A stretch of DNA of 64,000 bases from Dyadobacter sp. CY261 (GCF_021440085.1 NZ_JAKCPW010000002.1:124001-188000); one strand, 5' to 3'; counted from the first letter of the stretch, positions 26,519 to 35,898 are shown. Numbers and translations: made by a program. Notes: a model not told the origin generated them from the letters alone.

Positions 26519-27607
26519 TCAATCATTCAACGCGTCATAAACGAGCAGCTGATTTTTGGAAATCACCGTCTCGCCTGGTTTCAGGCCTTCGCGGATATAG
26601 GTTCGGTTGGCGAGGGAGCGGTATACTTCCACGGGGCGTGTTTCGATTTTACTGCGGCTGTGGTATACCATTACCCAATTTTTGCTACGGTCGAAAATGA
26701 CGGCTTGCGATGGGATCGCCTGCATTTGCTCGCCTTCCTCGAAGTTGAGGGAAACAGTGGCGTGCATTTCCGGTTTAAGTTTGAAACCCACATTCTGCAA
26801 CTGGATACGGATTCTCATTGCCTTGGTTTCAGGGTCGAGGACATTGTAAATCTTATCAACCTTTCCTTTGAATACTTCATCCGAAAAACTGATCGTGCGC
26901 ACGTCTGCGGGCATACCCAGTTTAATGCGCGGGATGTCGCTTTCATTCACATTCGCCATCACCCAAACGTCGGCGATCTGGCCTACGGTGAAGAGGCTCT
27001 CGGAGTTGTCGGAACGAAGCTGCATACCACGGTTCACGTTTTTGTCGATGATGAAACCGTTGATAGGCGATTTCACGGTATAGTTGGTGGATTTACCTAA
27101 ACCATAAATGGAGAAAACCTCCTTTACCCGGTTCAGCTCGGCCTGGGCTTTGTCCACAATCTGGCGCGCAGAGATCACGTCGCGCTCGGGAACAAGCTTG
27201 CTTTCAAACAAATCCTCCGTAGACGAGAGGTTTTTCTGTGCAATGAGCAAGTCGGATTGCGCCTGAATCATCTGACGCTCAAAATCGGCTACCTCGCCGG
27301 AACGGATCGTAGCGAGTTTCTGGCCTTTGCGGACATTATCACCCAGTTCCACATCCACTTCCTCCACATTACCACCCACAAGCGGATATACTTTGATAAC
27401 CTGGTTCTCATCCGGTACAACCTTCCCTACCAATGTAAGCTCATTGCGCACCGGCTCCGTCTGCACGGTGTCGAGTTGAATGCGGCTCATCATGGTATCT
27501 GAAAGCATGAATGCCTTCGATTCGTCGTTTTCGACCTTCTTTTGTTCACAGGAGGTCAGCCACACGCTCACGGTGGCCAGCACGACAACATACAGTGTAT
27601 TTTTCAT
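26519..27607 (-). CDS. RND efflux periplasmic adaptor lipoprotein, CzcB/CusB-like
   Basis: The ATG at 27607 gives 362 residues with a lipoprotein signal (lipobox WLTSC). In-frame codons upstream would add seven residues without improving the signal. The order is that of membrane-fusion proteins: a first half-lipoyl segment (GGNVEEVDVELGDNVRKGQKLATI), a coiled-coil hairpin at about 95-150, the second half-lipoyl segment (YTVKSPINGFIIDKNVNRGM) and a beta-barrel and membrane-proximal domain. It bridges the RND pump and the TolC-type channel. No extra N-terminal Met- or His-rich metal site is obvious. Confidence 0.9.
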   Translation of the reverse strand: MKNTLYVVVLATVSVWLTSCEQKKVENDESKAFMLSDTMMSRIQLDTVQTEPVRNELTLVGKVVPDENQVIKVYPLVGGNVEEVDVELGDNVRKGQKLATIRSGEVADFERQMIQAQSDLLIAQKNLSSTEDLFESKLVPERDVISARQIVDKAQAELNRVKEVFSIYGLGKSTNYTVKSPINGFIIDKNVNRGMQLRSDNSESLFTVGQIADVWVMANVNESDIPRIKLGMPADVRTISFSDEVFKGKVDKIYNVLDPETKAMRIRIQLQNVGFKLKPEMHATVSLNFEEGEQMQAIPSQAVIFDRSKNWVMVYHSRSKIETRPVEVYRSLANRTYIREGLKPGETVISKNQLLVYDALND

Positions 27608-27660
27608 TGGGAAATGCATTAATGGCAATGCCGTGAATAAGTTGTGTTCAGTTTGAATGG

Positions 27661-28908
27661 TTAGTTGAATAGCTCCTCGCCTACGGCGTAGTTCAGCTCT
27701 TCGTATACCTTAATGCGGTCGGCTTGAAGGCGATTATATTCCTTGATGCTCTCGTTGTAGGTCTCGATGAAGTCAATGAATTCGAGGAGGGTAATATTCC
27801 TTTTTTGAAAATTGTCGTAAATACCGTTGCTCAGAAGCTGGAACTGATCCGTGAACTGACCTTCGACGCTTTTGAATGCCTTGTCTGCAATGCTAACTTT
27901 TTGCACAGCAGCATCGACCTCATTGGTTACGCTGTTCTGCTTGGCATTCTCGGCTGTTTTGTAATAGCTGATACTGCTTTTGGCCGCGCGGATATTACCC
28001 TGGTTCCGGTTAAAGAAGGGTAAATCGATGGAGGCATTTAAACCGAAGTAGTTGTTGACATAATTACTCGCCTGATCATACACTGCGCCCACCTGAATGT
28101 CGGGTTTTGCCAATGCTTTTTGTAATGTGTAGTTCAATTCCGCCTGTTTTGTCTCCGATTGTGCTACTTTCAGATCGGCGCGGCTTTGCAATGCCTTTTC
28201 TTTCAATGTAGCAATGTTATATCGGTCCAGGTGGTAGCGCTGGATTTCCGTGCTGTCGACAATGGATTTTACAGGACGTTCTGTGCTTAATAATGTGCGG
28301 AGGTCGCGCTGGTTTTCCTGTAATTCAAAAAGAATGTTGGCCCGCTCATTGGTCAGCTCGAAAAGGAGTGCTTTGAGTCGCACAACCTCTTTCAGCGAAA
28401 TATTTTTGCGGTTGTATTCCTTGTCAAAAGCACCGACGGTCGTGGTAAGCGTTCCGATCTGGTTATCGTACAATGCAATGGTTTGTTCCAGATAATACGA
28501 CTCGAAGAAGATCTGGCGCAACTCGAATTTTAAAGTGCGGATCAGGTTGTAAAATTGATATTCGGTTTTGCGTGTCGATTCTACATCCAGTGCGACCTGC
28601 TTGTTGCGTTTGCCGGCGCGGGTAATGAGTTGCTGGATTGTAAATGCTTTCTGACCGTTTTTGCCCACATCCAGCGCTCCGCGTGAAGGGTTATAGGCGC
28701 TGATTTCGACGCCAAAAGTGGGGTTATTCCAAAGCTTGTCCTGAATTTCTATCGACTTCGCGATGTCTATCTGGTATTTTTCGGCCAGGATTTCAAGGTT
28801 GTTTTGTAAAAACAGGCTGTCGGCCTGCCGGATTGAGAGCCGCAGTGTGTCCTGTGCGTGTAAGGCGGTTGCCAGTAGTACAAAGAGCCCGGTGAGGTAG
28901 GTTCGCAT
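27661..28908 (-). CDS. TolC-family outer-membrane efflux channel
   Basis: The product has 415 residues with a signal peptide (TGLFVLLATALHAQ). Two long repeats of helical hairpins separated by short strand segments (KPDIQVGAVYDQASNYVNNYFGLNASIDLPFF) mark a CusC/CzcC-like TolC channel. It forms the outer-membrane exit duct of the efflux pump. It lies 53 bp upstream of the adaptor gene and 92 bp downstream of the kinase gene, all on the minus strand. There is no lipobox, unlike CusC. Confidence 0.9.
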   Translation of the reverse strand: MRTYLTGLFVLLATALHAQDTLRLSIRQADSLFLQNNLEILAEKYQIDIAKSIEIQDKLWNNPTFGVEISAYNPSRGALDVGKNGQKAFTIQQLITRAGKRNKQVALDVESTRKTEYQFYNLIRTLKFELRQIFFESYYLEQTIALYDNQIGTLTTTVGAFDKEYNRKNISLKEVVRLKALLFELTNERANILFELQENQRDLRTLLSTERPVKSIVDSTEIQRYHLDRYNIATLKEKALQSRADLKVAQSETKQAELNYTLQKALAKPDIQVGAVYDQASNYVNNYFGLNASIDLPFFNRNQGNIRAAKSSISYYKTAENAKQNSVTNEVDAAVQKVSIADKAFKSVEGQFTDQFQLLSNGIYDNFQKRNITLLEFIDFIETYNESIKEYNRLQADRIKVYEELNYAVGEELFN

Positions 28909-29000
28909 AATTTCCGTGTTAGAATGCTGCGATATTCCGACACCGGTATTACACCAGCCTTAAAATAACCTTAGAAAAAAATTAGAATGCCCGTGTAACC

Positions 29001-30368
29001 TCAAACGTGGCCCAAATGGACCATAAATTCACTTCCTTTCCCGATCTCGCTTGCAACAGAAATAGTGCCCTGGTGCAGTTCGATGATGCGTTGACAAATG
29101 GAAAGCCCTATACCAAAGCCGGGAAGCTCCGTCGCGTTAGACGACCTGAAAAATGGGTTGAAGATATGAGGCAAGTCGTCTTCGCTGATCCCGATGCCCC
29201 TGTCGCGCACTTTGACAGTGCAAGATTTGTCGTCAGACGAGATCAGTATCTGCGCACTATGATCGGACGAATATTTGCAGGCATTATCGAGCAGGTTGGT
29301 GAAAACCCGTTTCAGCAGTTCCTCGTTGCCCTGGATCACGGTTTCGTTCTCGTTTTCGGGAATGCTTTCGTAGTCGATCACCACATTATAATCAGGATGA
29401 GAGGAGAGCAGTTCTTCTTTGGCTGCGAACGCAAGGTCTTCGATATGGATCTGGGACATTTTCATGTTGCCCATATTCTCGTAGGATCGGGCCAGAAAAA
29501 GTAGGTTATTAGTGATGCTGATGAGCCTTTCCGTATCAGAAAACAAATTCGCAAAGACCTCCTCAATTTCAGGATTATCCTTGTTAAAACGCTGTCCAAG
29601 CTGTATTTCAGATTTCAATGCAGCCAACGGCGTCCGCAGCTCGTGTGAGGCATGGGATACAAAACTCTTCTGTTGTTCAAATGCCTTATTAAGTCTGTAA
29701 AGTACTGTGTTAAAGTTGATTGCTAGCTGTGCAATCTCGTCTTTCCGATTGCCTTCATCTAACTTCTGGGATAAATTTTGAGCCGTGATGAGCGACACCT
29801 GCGCATTGATGTGGCTGATGGGCTTCAATGCATTACCGGCAAAGTAAATGCCCAGCCCGATCGTCAAGGTGATTCCGGCGAGCAGTCCCCAGCCAAGGGT
29901 GCTTCTCAAATTTTGCAGCTTGCTATGTCCGAATGTGTCGTAGGCCGAAGCCAGTACTACCAGCGGATCGTCGCTCTCCTGGTAAAGCAGGCCGATCACC
30001 TCGTTCTCTCCCTGGTGGAATTCCATGTATTCATTTAGCCGCACTTCATCGAGCAGAGATGTGTGGTAAGTCAGCAACTTGTCGTCCACGCTGGAATAGA
30101 TCAGCTCATTGCGCGAATCGAAAACGAGCACCTTTTCATCGAGCATTTCCGAAAGGGTATTTCGGTCGATGGCTTTGAGCAGATCTTTATCAATACCTTT
30201 CACCTTTACCAGCAACCGGCAGGTTGTCCGGGCACGGCTGCGCAGGCGGTCATAAAATTCCTCCTGACGGTAATGTTCAGAAACGCTGTAAATCGCAATG
30301 GAAAACACCAACAGCACCCCCGCTACTAAGAGCGTGAATTGAAGGGCGATGCGGTCTTTAATCTTCAT
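29001..30368 (-). CDS. Membrane sensor histidine kinase of the metal-efflux locus
   Basis: The product has 455 residues. Transmembrane helices lie at about 9-28 and 158-178 with a periplasmic sensor between them, followed by HAMP and a HisKA motif SHASHELRTPLAA (phospho-accepting His242). The ATPase domain shows NLLDNACKYS, VRDRGIGI and GFGIGLSI. This is the CusS-like layout. It begins 6 bp after the regulator gene. Position upstream of channel, adaptor and pump suggests it senses the exported metal in the periplasm; the metal itself is not readable. Confidence 0.92.
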   Translation of the reverse strand: MKIKDRIALQFTLLVAGVLLVFSIAIYSVSEHYRQEEFYDRLRSRARTTCRLLVKVKGIDKDLLKAIDRNTLSEMLDEKVLVFDSRNELIYSSVDDKLLTYHTSLLDEVRLNEYMEFHQGENEVIGLLYQESDDPLVVLASAYDTFGHSKLQNLRSTLGWGLLAGITLTIGLGIYFAGNALKPISHINAQVSLITAQNLSQKLDEGNRKDEIAQLAINFNTVLYRLNKAFEQQKSFVSHASHELRTPLAALKSEIQLGQRFNKDNPEIEEVFANLFSDTERLISITNNLLFLARSYENMGNMKMSQIHIEDLAFAAKEELLSSHPDYNVVIDYESIPENENETVIQGNEELLKRVFTNLLDNACKYSSDHSAQILISSDDKSCTVKVRDRGIGISEDDLPHIFNPFFRSSNATELPGFGIGLSICQRIIELHQGTISVASEIGKGSEFMVHLGHV

Positions 30369-30374
30369 AGGAGG

Positions 30375-31061
30375 CTATTCTTCTTTCATAATGTAGCCCA
30401 TCCCCGGCCGGGTATGGATCAGCTTGGTAGGAAAGTCCCTGTCCACTTTTTTGCGTAAATAATTGATATACACCTCCACTACATTAGTCCCCGGATCAAA
30501 ATTGAGGTGCCAGACGTGTTCGGCGAGATCCATTTTCGATACTACGCGGCCGCGGTGCAGCAGGAAATATTCCAGCAGTGCAAACTCCTTGGCTGTGAGG
30601 TCGATCACAGTTCCGTCGCGCTTCACCTGTTTAGTGCCGAGGTTCATTTCGAGGTCTGCAATTCGCAGAATCTTATCGGTAGTTTCGGGATTTAATAACT
30701 CCGATACCCGCAATGCTGCATTAATCCTGGCCAGCAACTCTCTGAAATCAAATGGTTTGACAATGTAATCGTCGGCCCCGCTGTTTAACCCTTCCACTCT
30801 GTCCTCGATCTCACCAAATGCGGTGAGCATAATGATCGGCAGCGAGGGTTTGTAAATACGGATCTGCTGGCAAACGTCATAGCCTTTCATTCCCGGCAGG
30901 TTGACGTCGAGCAACACCAGGTCAAATTTCTTCTCCAAGGCGATTTGCTTGCCGGTAATGCCGTCATACGCGATTTCAGCCTCAAAATTTTCGGCGGCCA
31001 GTCCGCGGAAGATATTCTGGGCGATCCTGCGGTCGTCCTCAACGATCAGGATTTTTTTCAT
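30375..31061 (-). CDS. Response regulator of the metal-efflux locus, OmpR family
   Basis: The product has 228 residues: receiver with VEDD, phospho-acceptor Asp52 (LLDVNLPG) and conserved Lys in YIVKPF, then an OmpR-type winged helix ending HTRPGMGYIMKEE. It is the first gene of the five-gene minus-strand efflux region and probably activates it. It is a paralogue of the regulator at 4158-4835. No clear promoter of the TTG/TAnnTTTG type was found in the 88 bp upstream. Confidence 0.92.
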   Translation of the reverse strand: MKKILIVEDDRRIAQNIFRGLAAENFEAEIAYDGITGKQIALEKKFDLVLLDVNLPGMKGYDVCQQIRIYKPSLPIIMLTAFGEIEDRVEGLNSGADDYIVKPFDFRELLARINAALRVSELLNPETTDKILRIADLEMNLGTKQVKRDGTVIDLTAKEFALLEYFLLHRGRVVSKMDLAEHVWHLNFDPGTNVVEVYINYLRKKVDRDFPTKLIHTRPGMGYIMKEE

Positions 31062-31149
31062 GGATATGCTAAAAAGAGTCGGATCAAGTTACAAAAGAGC
31101 CAATACTTGCCAAAATAGCAGGTAGTTATTCGCTTTTCAAAAAAGTAAG

Positions 31150-32187
31150 TCAGGAAATGGCTTTTGACACAATTTCCTTAACCTCGGGCTCTGCCGGCGT
31201 CTGGAAAACAATGCCGGTGTCAAGCGAATGGATAATGGCTTTGTTGCTGTGCGCAAAATAGCAGGCGTCGATGCCGAGGTCCTGGATTTTTTTCAGCAGT
31301 TCGGTCGTTTCAAGCTTGGCCCGCCTCCGCGTCTGGCGCATGTACACGGCGCGGATGCTTTGCGGGAAGATCCGGCAGATCTCCTCGTAAATTTCCGGGT
31401 CTTTTTGCGAATCGTCACCGAGTAGGATAAACTGCAATTCGGGATAGAAAGTGATGATATTGTGGATTTTTCGCAACTTGTGTTCATGTGAACCGCCGCC
31501 TGTCATCACAAAATCGTCAAGCCCCGATTTGATTTTTCTCAGTTTCAGGACTGCTTTTGGAAGTCCGTTTAACTCGGCGAACCGGACGATCATATCATAT
31601 AAATTCCATTCACTGCTTGATACATAAAAGAAAATGTTACTCTCCTTCTGCGGATGCGTTCGGCTGGCGAACGAAAGCAATTGGTAGTGCTTCACCACGT
31701 CATCAAATGGCTTTCTCGCCTGCACGTTTTTAGAAAGTAAAACAAATAACTTCCTGAATGAACGACGACTATGCGAAATTAGAAAAGTGTCGTCGATGTC
31801 CGAAATTACTCCGTACGAAGTTTTATAAGGCAGGAAAAATTCCTCCGAACTCTCCGCATGGTACTTTTTACCGTTGATCTCGTCGTCTATCGTTACCCGG
31901 TAGGTATGCCAGCCACTCGGCATTTCTTCGGTAAAAGGTATCTGAAACCGGAAATAACCGTCAGATTCCGCAGTTGTTTCGAACGTTTTTTCACCCAAAT
32001 GCAGGGTAATCTTTAAAAAGGGAATGGTTTTAATGGAAAACAGCTCGATGATGGTCTTGGCGTAGCGAAAGCCACGTCTGGTATATTTCCGGTCCCCTGA
32101 TGGGTATTTTTTTACCACATGGCCGAATACAACAAGTTCCCTTTTATTGGCGTAGCCACGGTACAGTTTTAAGTCACAACGTTTCAT
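31150..32187 (-). CDS. App1/DUF2183 family phosphatidate phosphatase-like protein
   Basis: The ATG at 32187 gives 345 residues; an in-frame TTG at 32214 would overlap the divergent gene's region. The N-terminal half is a beta-rich domain with FGHVVKKYPSG and a carrier-like fold. The C-terminal half opens with GVISDIDDTFLISHS, the DxDxT catalytic motif of HAD-type phosphatases of the DUF2183 family, whose yeast member App1 is an Mg-dependent phosphatidate phosphatase. It would dephosphorylate phosphatidic acid or a similar lipid phosphate. It has no membrane segment. It is divergent from a diacylglycerol kinase-like gene, which performs the opposite reaction. Confidence 0.85.
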   Translation of the reverse strand: MKRCDLKLYRGYANKRELVVFGHVVKKYPSGDRKYTRRGFRYAKTIIELFSIKTIPFLKITLHLGEKTFETTAESDGYFRFQIPFTEEMPSGWHTYRVTIDDEINGKKYHAESSEEFFLPYKTSYGVISDIDDTFLISHSRRSFRKLFVLLSKNVQARKPFDDVVKHYQLLSFASRTHPQKESNIFFYVSSSEWNLYDMIVRFAELNGLPKAVLKLRKIKSGLDDFVMTGGGSHEHKLRKIHNIITFYPELQFILLGDDSQKDPEIYEEICRIFPQSIRAVYMRQTRRRAKLETTELLKKIQDLGIDACYFAHSNKAIIHSLDTGIVFQTPAEPEVKEIVSKAIS

Positions 32188-32232
32188 AACTATCTTTATC
32201 CTCGACGACTTCAAGTCCCTAATTTATTGAAT

Positions 32233-33129
32233 ATGTCTTCACAACTGAAAGTTTTGCTGGTAGTAAATCCTATATCCGGGGACGTAAACAAGGATGTTAT
32301 TTTTGAAAAAGTGATTGAAAAATCGGAAGCGGAGGGTTGCGACCTGCGCATTTACTCCACCACTGGCGAGGACGATCAACAGACCATCCGGGAAATGGTT
32401 GAAAATATCAGGCCTGAGCGTGTGCTGGTTGCCGGTGGTGACGGTACCATTTCGATGGTAGCGCAGGCATTGCACGGTACGGAAAGTATCTTATGCATTC
32501 TCCCGGCGGGCTCGGCCAACGGTCTTTCGGTTGATTTTGGGCTATCCGGTTCCATTGATCAGGCTTTGGAAGTTGCATTCGAAGGCGAGATGTCGGCGAT
32601 CGACGCCGTATCAATTAATGGGGAAATCAGCCTGCATTTGGCCGACATTGGTTTAAATGCATTGCTGGTCAAAAACTATGAAGATAGCGACACACGCGGC
32701 AAGCTCGGATATGCGCGGGAAATGCTACGAACATTGAGCGAGCACGAGAACTTCGACGTAAAGATCACGACTGAAAACGAAGTGCTTGAAACCGAAGCAC
32801 TAATCGTGATCATCGCGAATGCCCAAAAATACGGCACGGGCGTAAGCATCAATCCCATCGGCGACATGTGTGACGGCTTCTTTGAGCTCGTCATCGCCAA
32901 AAAGCTGGATTTTATCGAAACAGCCAAGATTCTGGCCGGCAGCACCGATTTCAATCCCGAGATCATGAAGGTGATCTCCGTCGAAAGGGCAAAGATCGAA
33001 TGTGTACAAAAAGCCGCTCATTTTCAGATCGACGGGGAATACAAAGGGCTTGTGCAGGAGCTCGAAGCGATAATTTTACCGGCCTACGTGAGGGTAGCGA
33101 TTCCTGTGGGGTTGCGGGAGGCCGAATGA
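32233..33129 (+). CDS. Diacylglycerol/lipid kinase family protein
   Basis: The ATG at 32233 gives 298 residues; a TTG two codons earlier is also in frame. The nucleotide-binding motif VAGGDGTISMV (GGDGT at 68-72) and the following PAGSANGLSVDFGL are signatures of the DAGK/YegS/DgkB family. These cytoplasmic enzymes phosphorylate diacylglycerol or related lipids with ATP. Only 45 bp separate it from the divergent App1-like gene, so the two probably share a control region. Lipid specificity is not readable. Confidence 0.88.
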   Translation: MSSQLKVLLVVNPISGDVNKDVIFEKVIEKSEAEGCDLRIYSTTGEDDQQTIREMVENIRPERVLVAGGDGTISMVAQALHGTESILCILPAGSANGLSVDFGLSGSIDQALEVAFEGEMSAIDAVSINGEISLHLADIGLNALLVKNYEDSDTRGKLGYAREMLRTLSEHENFDVKITTENEVLETEALIVIIANAQKYGTGVSINPIGDMCDGFFELVIAKKLDFIETAKILAGSTDFNPEIMKVISVERAKIECVQKAAHFQIDGEYKGLVQELEAIILPAYVRVAIPVGLREAE

Positions 33130-33140
33130 CGGTTAATCGC

Positions 33141-33228
33141 TGACCATGGACGATGGACCATAGACCATGGATTACGCTAATCTGGTTTGCGGTCCATTGT
33201 CTATGGACGGTACGTGTATCGTCCATCA
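33141..33228. repeat. Cluster of CCATGGAC / GTCCAT repeats
   Basis: Direct and inverted copies of related words occur here: ACCATGGACGATGGACCATAG, CATAGACCATGG and, on the right, GGTCCATTGTCTATGGAC, whose reverse complement resembles the left part. The cluster fills the gap between the lipid kinase and hydrolase genes and has no coding role that I can see. Confidence 0.65.
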
Positions 33229-33338
33229 TACCGTATCCGGCGGTCGGCCGTCGAAAAACACATTTCAATAGCCAAAAGACCCTCCACCAACAGTATCCCG
33301 TCAGCCTCCCACGCTTTTCTGACGAAACTGCTACTCCA

Positions 33339-34490
33339 ATGAAAACCACCTATACCATCCTTTTCGCCATTCTCGGCCTTGTGTCCTCCGCTTTTGCCCA
33401 GCAACCCGAGCTCTGCCAGGGCGCTTACTTTACCGAAGAGCAAGGTAAAGTATTCCTAGAAAAGCATATCCCAACGTCTAAAGTGGAGTGGGAAGCGCGG
33501 GCCGCGCAAATCCGACAACAGATCCGCGACGGGATGGATTTGCAGACATTGCCCGAAAAGCCGACCTCAGCGCCAATCATCCATTCCAGAAAGGAGATGG
33601 ATGGCTACTCGATAGAAAACGTGGCATTTGAGAGTATGCCGGGCATTTACGTGACGGGGAATTTGTATAAACCGTTGAAGAAACAAAAGTCGTACGCGGC
33701 GGTCCTCGCGCCGCACGGGCATGGCGAGAACCCGCATGGGCGCTTCCGCGAGCAGACGCAAAAGCGCTGCGCCACGCTCGCTCGCATGGGTGCGATCGTG
33801 TTCGTCTGGGATATGGTAGGGCAGGGCGATTCAAGGCAATGCGAGCACAAAATGGCCAAAGCACTAAAACTGCAAACGATCAACAGCATCCGCGCCCTGG
33901 ACTTTTTGCTGTCGATTCCCGGCGTCGATCCCAACCGTGTGGCCTGCACCGGCGAATCGGGTGGGGGAACTCAGGCATTCCTGTTGGCTGCATTGGATAA
34001 CCGCGTGAAAGTTTCAGTACCGGTGGTGATGGTATCGGCCTATTTCTTCGGCGGCTGCGTTTGCGAAAGCGGCTTGCCAATTCACAAAAAAGGCGACTAC
34101 CAGACGAATAATGTCGAAATAGCCGCATTGGCAGCCCCGCGCCCGATGATTATGATCTCCGACGGTGGCGACTGGACTAAGAACACGCCCGATGTGGAAT
34201 ATCCGTTCATGCAAAAAGTTTACGCACTATATGGCAAGAAGGATAACCTCGAAGCCGTGCATTTAGCCAACGAAAAGCATGACTACGGCCCGTCAAAGCG
34301 CAAGGCAATGTACGCATTCACGGCAAAGCACCTGAAACTGGACCTGAAAGCAGTGACTAACAAAGAAGGGCAAATCGACGAAGAGCCCGCGAAAGTGCTG
34401 GAACAAAAAGACCTGGCGGTATTCAATACGAGCCATCCACGTCCGACTAACGCAGTAATGGGTGACGAAGCGGTGCTCAAACTTTTATAA
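33339..34490 (+). CDS. Secreted alpha/beta hydrolase, acetyl-xylan-esterase-like
   Basis: The ATG at 33339 gives 383 residues with a clean signal peptide (KTTYTILFAILGLVSSAFAQ); the frame is open for 62 more codons upstream but that part is repeat sequence. The nucleophile elbow is GESGGG (Ser207) preceded by HGHGEN (oxyanion region), and a late EKHDYGPSKR supplies the likely catalytic His. The layout fits the large serine esterases related to acetyl-xylan esterase and dienelactone hydrolase in Bacteroidota. The substrate is unknown. It lies 8 bp before the GntP permease gene, so product release and uptake may be linked. Confidence 0.8.
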   Translation: MKTTYTILFAILGLVSSAFAQQPELCQGAYFTEEQGKVFLEKHIPTSKVEWEARAAQIRQQIRDGMDLQTLPEKPTSAPIIHSRKEMDGYSIENVAFESMPGIYVTGNLYKPLKKQKSYAAVLAPHGHGENPHGRFREQTQKRCATLARMGAIVFVWDMVGQGDSRQCEHKMAKALKLQTINSIRALDFLLSIPGVDPNRVACTGESGGGTQAFLLAALDNRVKVSVPVVMVSAYFFGGCVCESGLPIHKKGDYQTNNVEIAALAAPRPMIMISDGGDWTKNTPDVEYPFMQKVYALYGKKDNLEAVHLANEKHDYGPSKRKAMYAFTAKHLKLDLKAVTNKEGQIDEEPAKVLEQKDLAVFNTSHPRPTNAVMGDEAVLKLL

Positions 34491-34498
34491 TTGCGCCT

Positions 34499-35830
34499 AT
34501 GATTTTCGTCATTGTACTGGCCGCCATTGCATTCATCGTCCTCAGTTCTACTGTTTTCAAAATGCATCCGCTGGTCGGGCTACTTCTTGCTGCGCTGGGT
34601 GTAGGTGTTTTCTCAGGACTGCCCATTGATAAGCTGGCGGAGACCATTGGTAAAGGTTTTGGTGAATTGATGTCCAAGATTGGCCTGATGGTGATTCTGG
34701 GCTGCGTCATAGGTGCTATTTTGGACAAGTCGGGTGCTGCAATTAAGGTTGCGGACGTAATTCTGAAACTTTTTGGTGAAAGACGCCCTGCATTTGCCAT
34801 GTCGGTGATAGGCGGTATCGTGGGCATCCCAGTTTTCTGTGATTCCGGGTTTATCATTTTACACAAACTCAACCAGATCGTTGCCAAGAGAACAGGCAAG
34901 CCACTGGCTACCATTGCATTGTCACTCTCCGGAGGCCTTTTCGCGACGCATACACTTGTTCCGCCCACGCCCGGCCCATTGTCTGCGGCAGGTAACCTGG
35001 GTATTCCCGATTCAATTGGTCTGGTAATATTGATAGGATTGATTGTTTCCATTCCCAGCCTTTTTCTCTCGACCTGGTTTGCAGGAAGGTTTGCGGCCAA
35101 AGTTACGCTGGTGGAGGATGCAGCTGTGGAAGAGCCTGTGATGATCGAAAAGCTGTTACCACCAGCCTGGAAAGCTTTCATGCCCATTGTACTACCTATT
35201 TTGCTTATTACTCTGGCCTCATTTGCCAAAATCCTGCATTTCCCTGATGAGTTGACGCGCTGGCTGAATTTCCTCGGTAGCCCACTGGTGTCGTTCCTGC
35301 TTGCCATCTTTTTCAGTTACTCTCTCTTTCCTGAAAATGCTTCCCAGCGCATGATGGACTGTTTTAAAAGTGGTATCGAACATTGCGGCACCACGCTCGT
35401 GTTGGTAGGGGCGGGCGGTGCATTCGGCGCTATTTTAAAGGAAACTTCTTTGAAGGATATGGTCAGTGAATGGCTGCTGCACAATGAAATGTCGGGAGCG
35501 TATTTGCTTGCGATTGCTTTCCTGATTGCTGTTTTTTTTAAAACTGCTCAGGGGTCTACCACGTCGGCGATGGTACTAACCACCAGCATTCTGGCACCAC
35601 TACTGGCGTCGCTCGGTTTTGTAACGCCCGTTCAAATAACATTGGTAGTTATGGCAGTCGGCAGCGGCGCGATGATCGTATCGCATACGAACGATGCGTG
35701 GTTTTGGGTCGTGTCGCAGTTTACCGGCATTTCACCGAAGGATACCTATCGCACGCATACGATTCTGACAGGATTGCAGGGTATTGCAAGTTTTGTCACG
35801 ACGATGGTATTGTACTTGATTCTGGGCTGA
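34499..35830 (+). CDS. GntP-family permease (gluconate-type transporter)
   Basis: The product has 443 residues, the usual GntP length, with about twelve transmembrane helices. The conserved segments GIPVFCDSGFIIL, THTLVPPTPGPLSAAG, FKTAQGSTTSAMV and SHTNDAWFW are diagnostic of the GntP/DsdX family, which imports gluconate or related sugar acids with protons. The gene follows the hydrolase gene by 8 bp on the same strand. A substrate made by that hydrolase is plausible but inferred. Confidence 0.92.
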   Translation: MIFVIVLAAIAFIVLSSTVFKMHPLVGLLLAALGVGVFSGLPIDKLAETIGKGFGELMSKIGLMVILGCVIGAILDKSGAAIKVADVILKLFGERRPAFAMSVIGGIVGIPVFCDSGFIILHKLNQIVAKRTGKPLATIALSLSGGLFATHTLVPPTPGPLSAAGNLGIPDSIGLVILIGLIVSIPSLFLSTWFAGRFAAKVTLVEDAAVEEPVMIEKLLPPAWKAFMPIVLPILLITLASFAKILHFPDELTRWLNFLGSPLVSFLLAIFFSYSLFPENASQRMMDCFKSGIEHCGTTLVLVGAGGAFGAILKETSLKDMVSEWLLHNEMSGAYLLAIAFLIAVFFKTAQGSTTSAMVLTTSILAPLLASLGFVTPVQITLVVMAVGSGAMIVSHTNDAWFWVVSQFTGISPKDTYRTHTILTGLQGIASFVTTMVLYLILG

Positions 35831-35898
35831 GCGCTTTAATCTCATGCGTGTCGAATTCATCTTAGTCCATTCACAAAATATGGATTGATAAAAACAAA

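Noticed and set aside
34477..35307. Open frame of 276 codons opposite the GntP-type permease
   Set aside because: Antisense to a twelve-helix permease; Ser/Pro/Ile-rich as expected for the complement of membrane segments.
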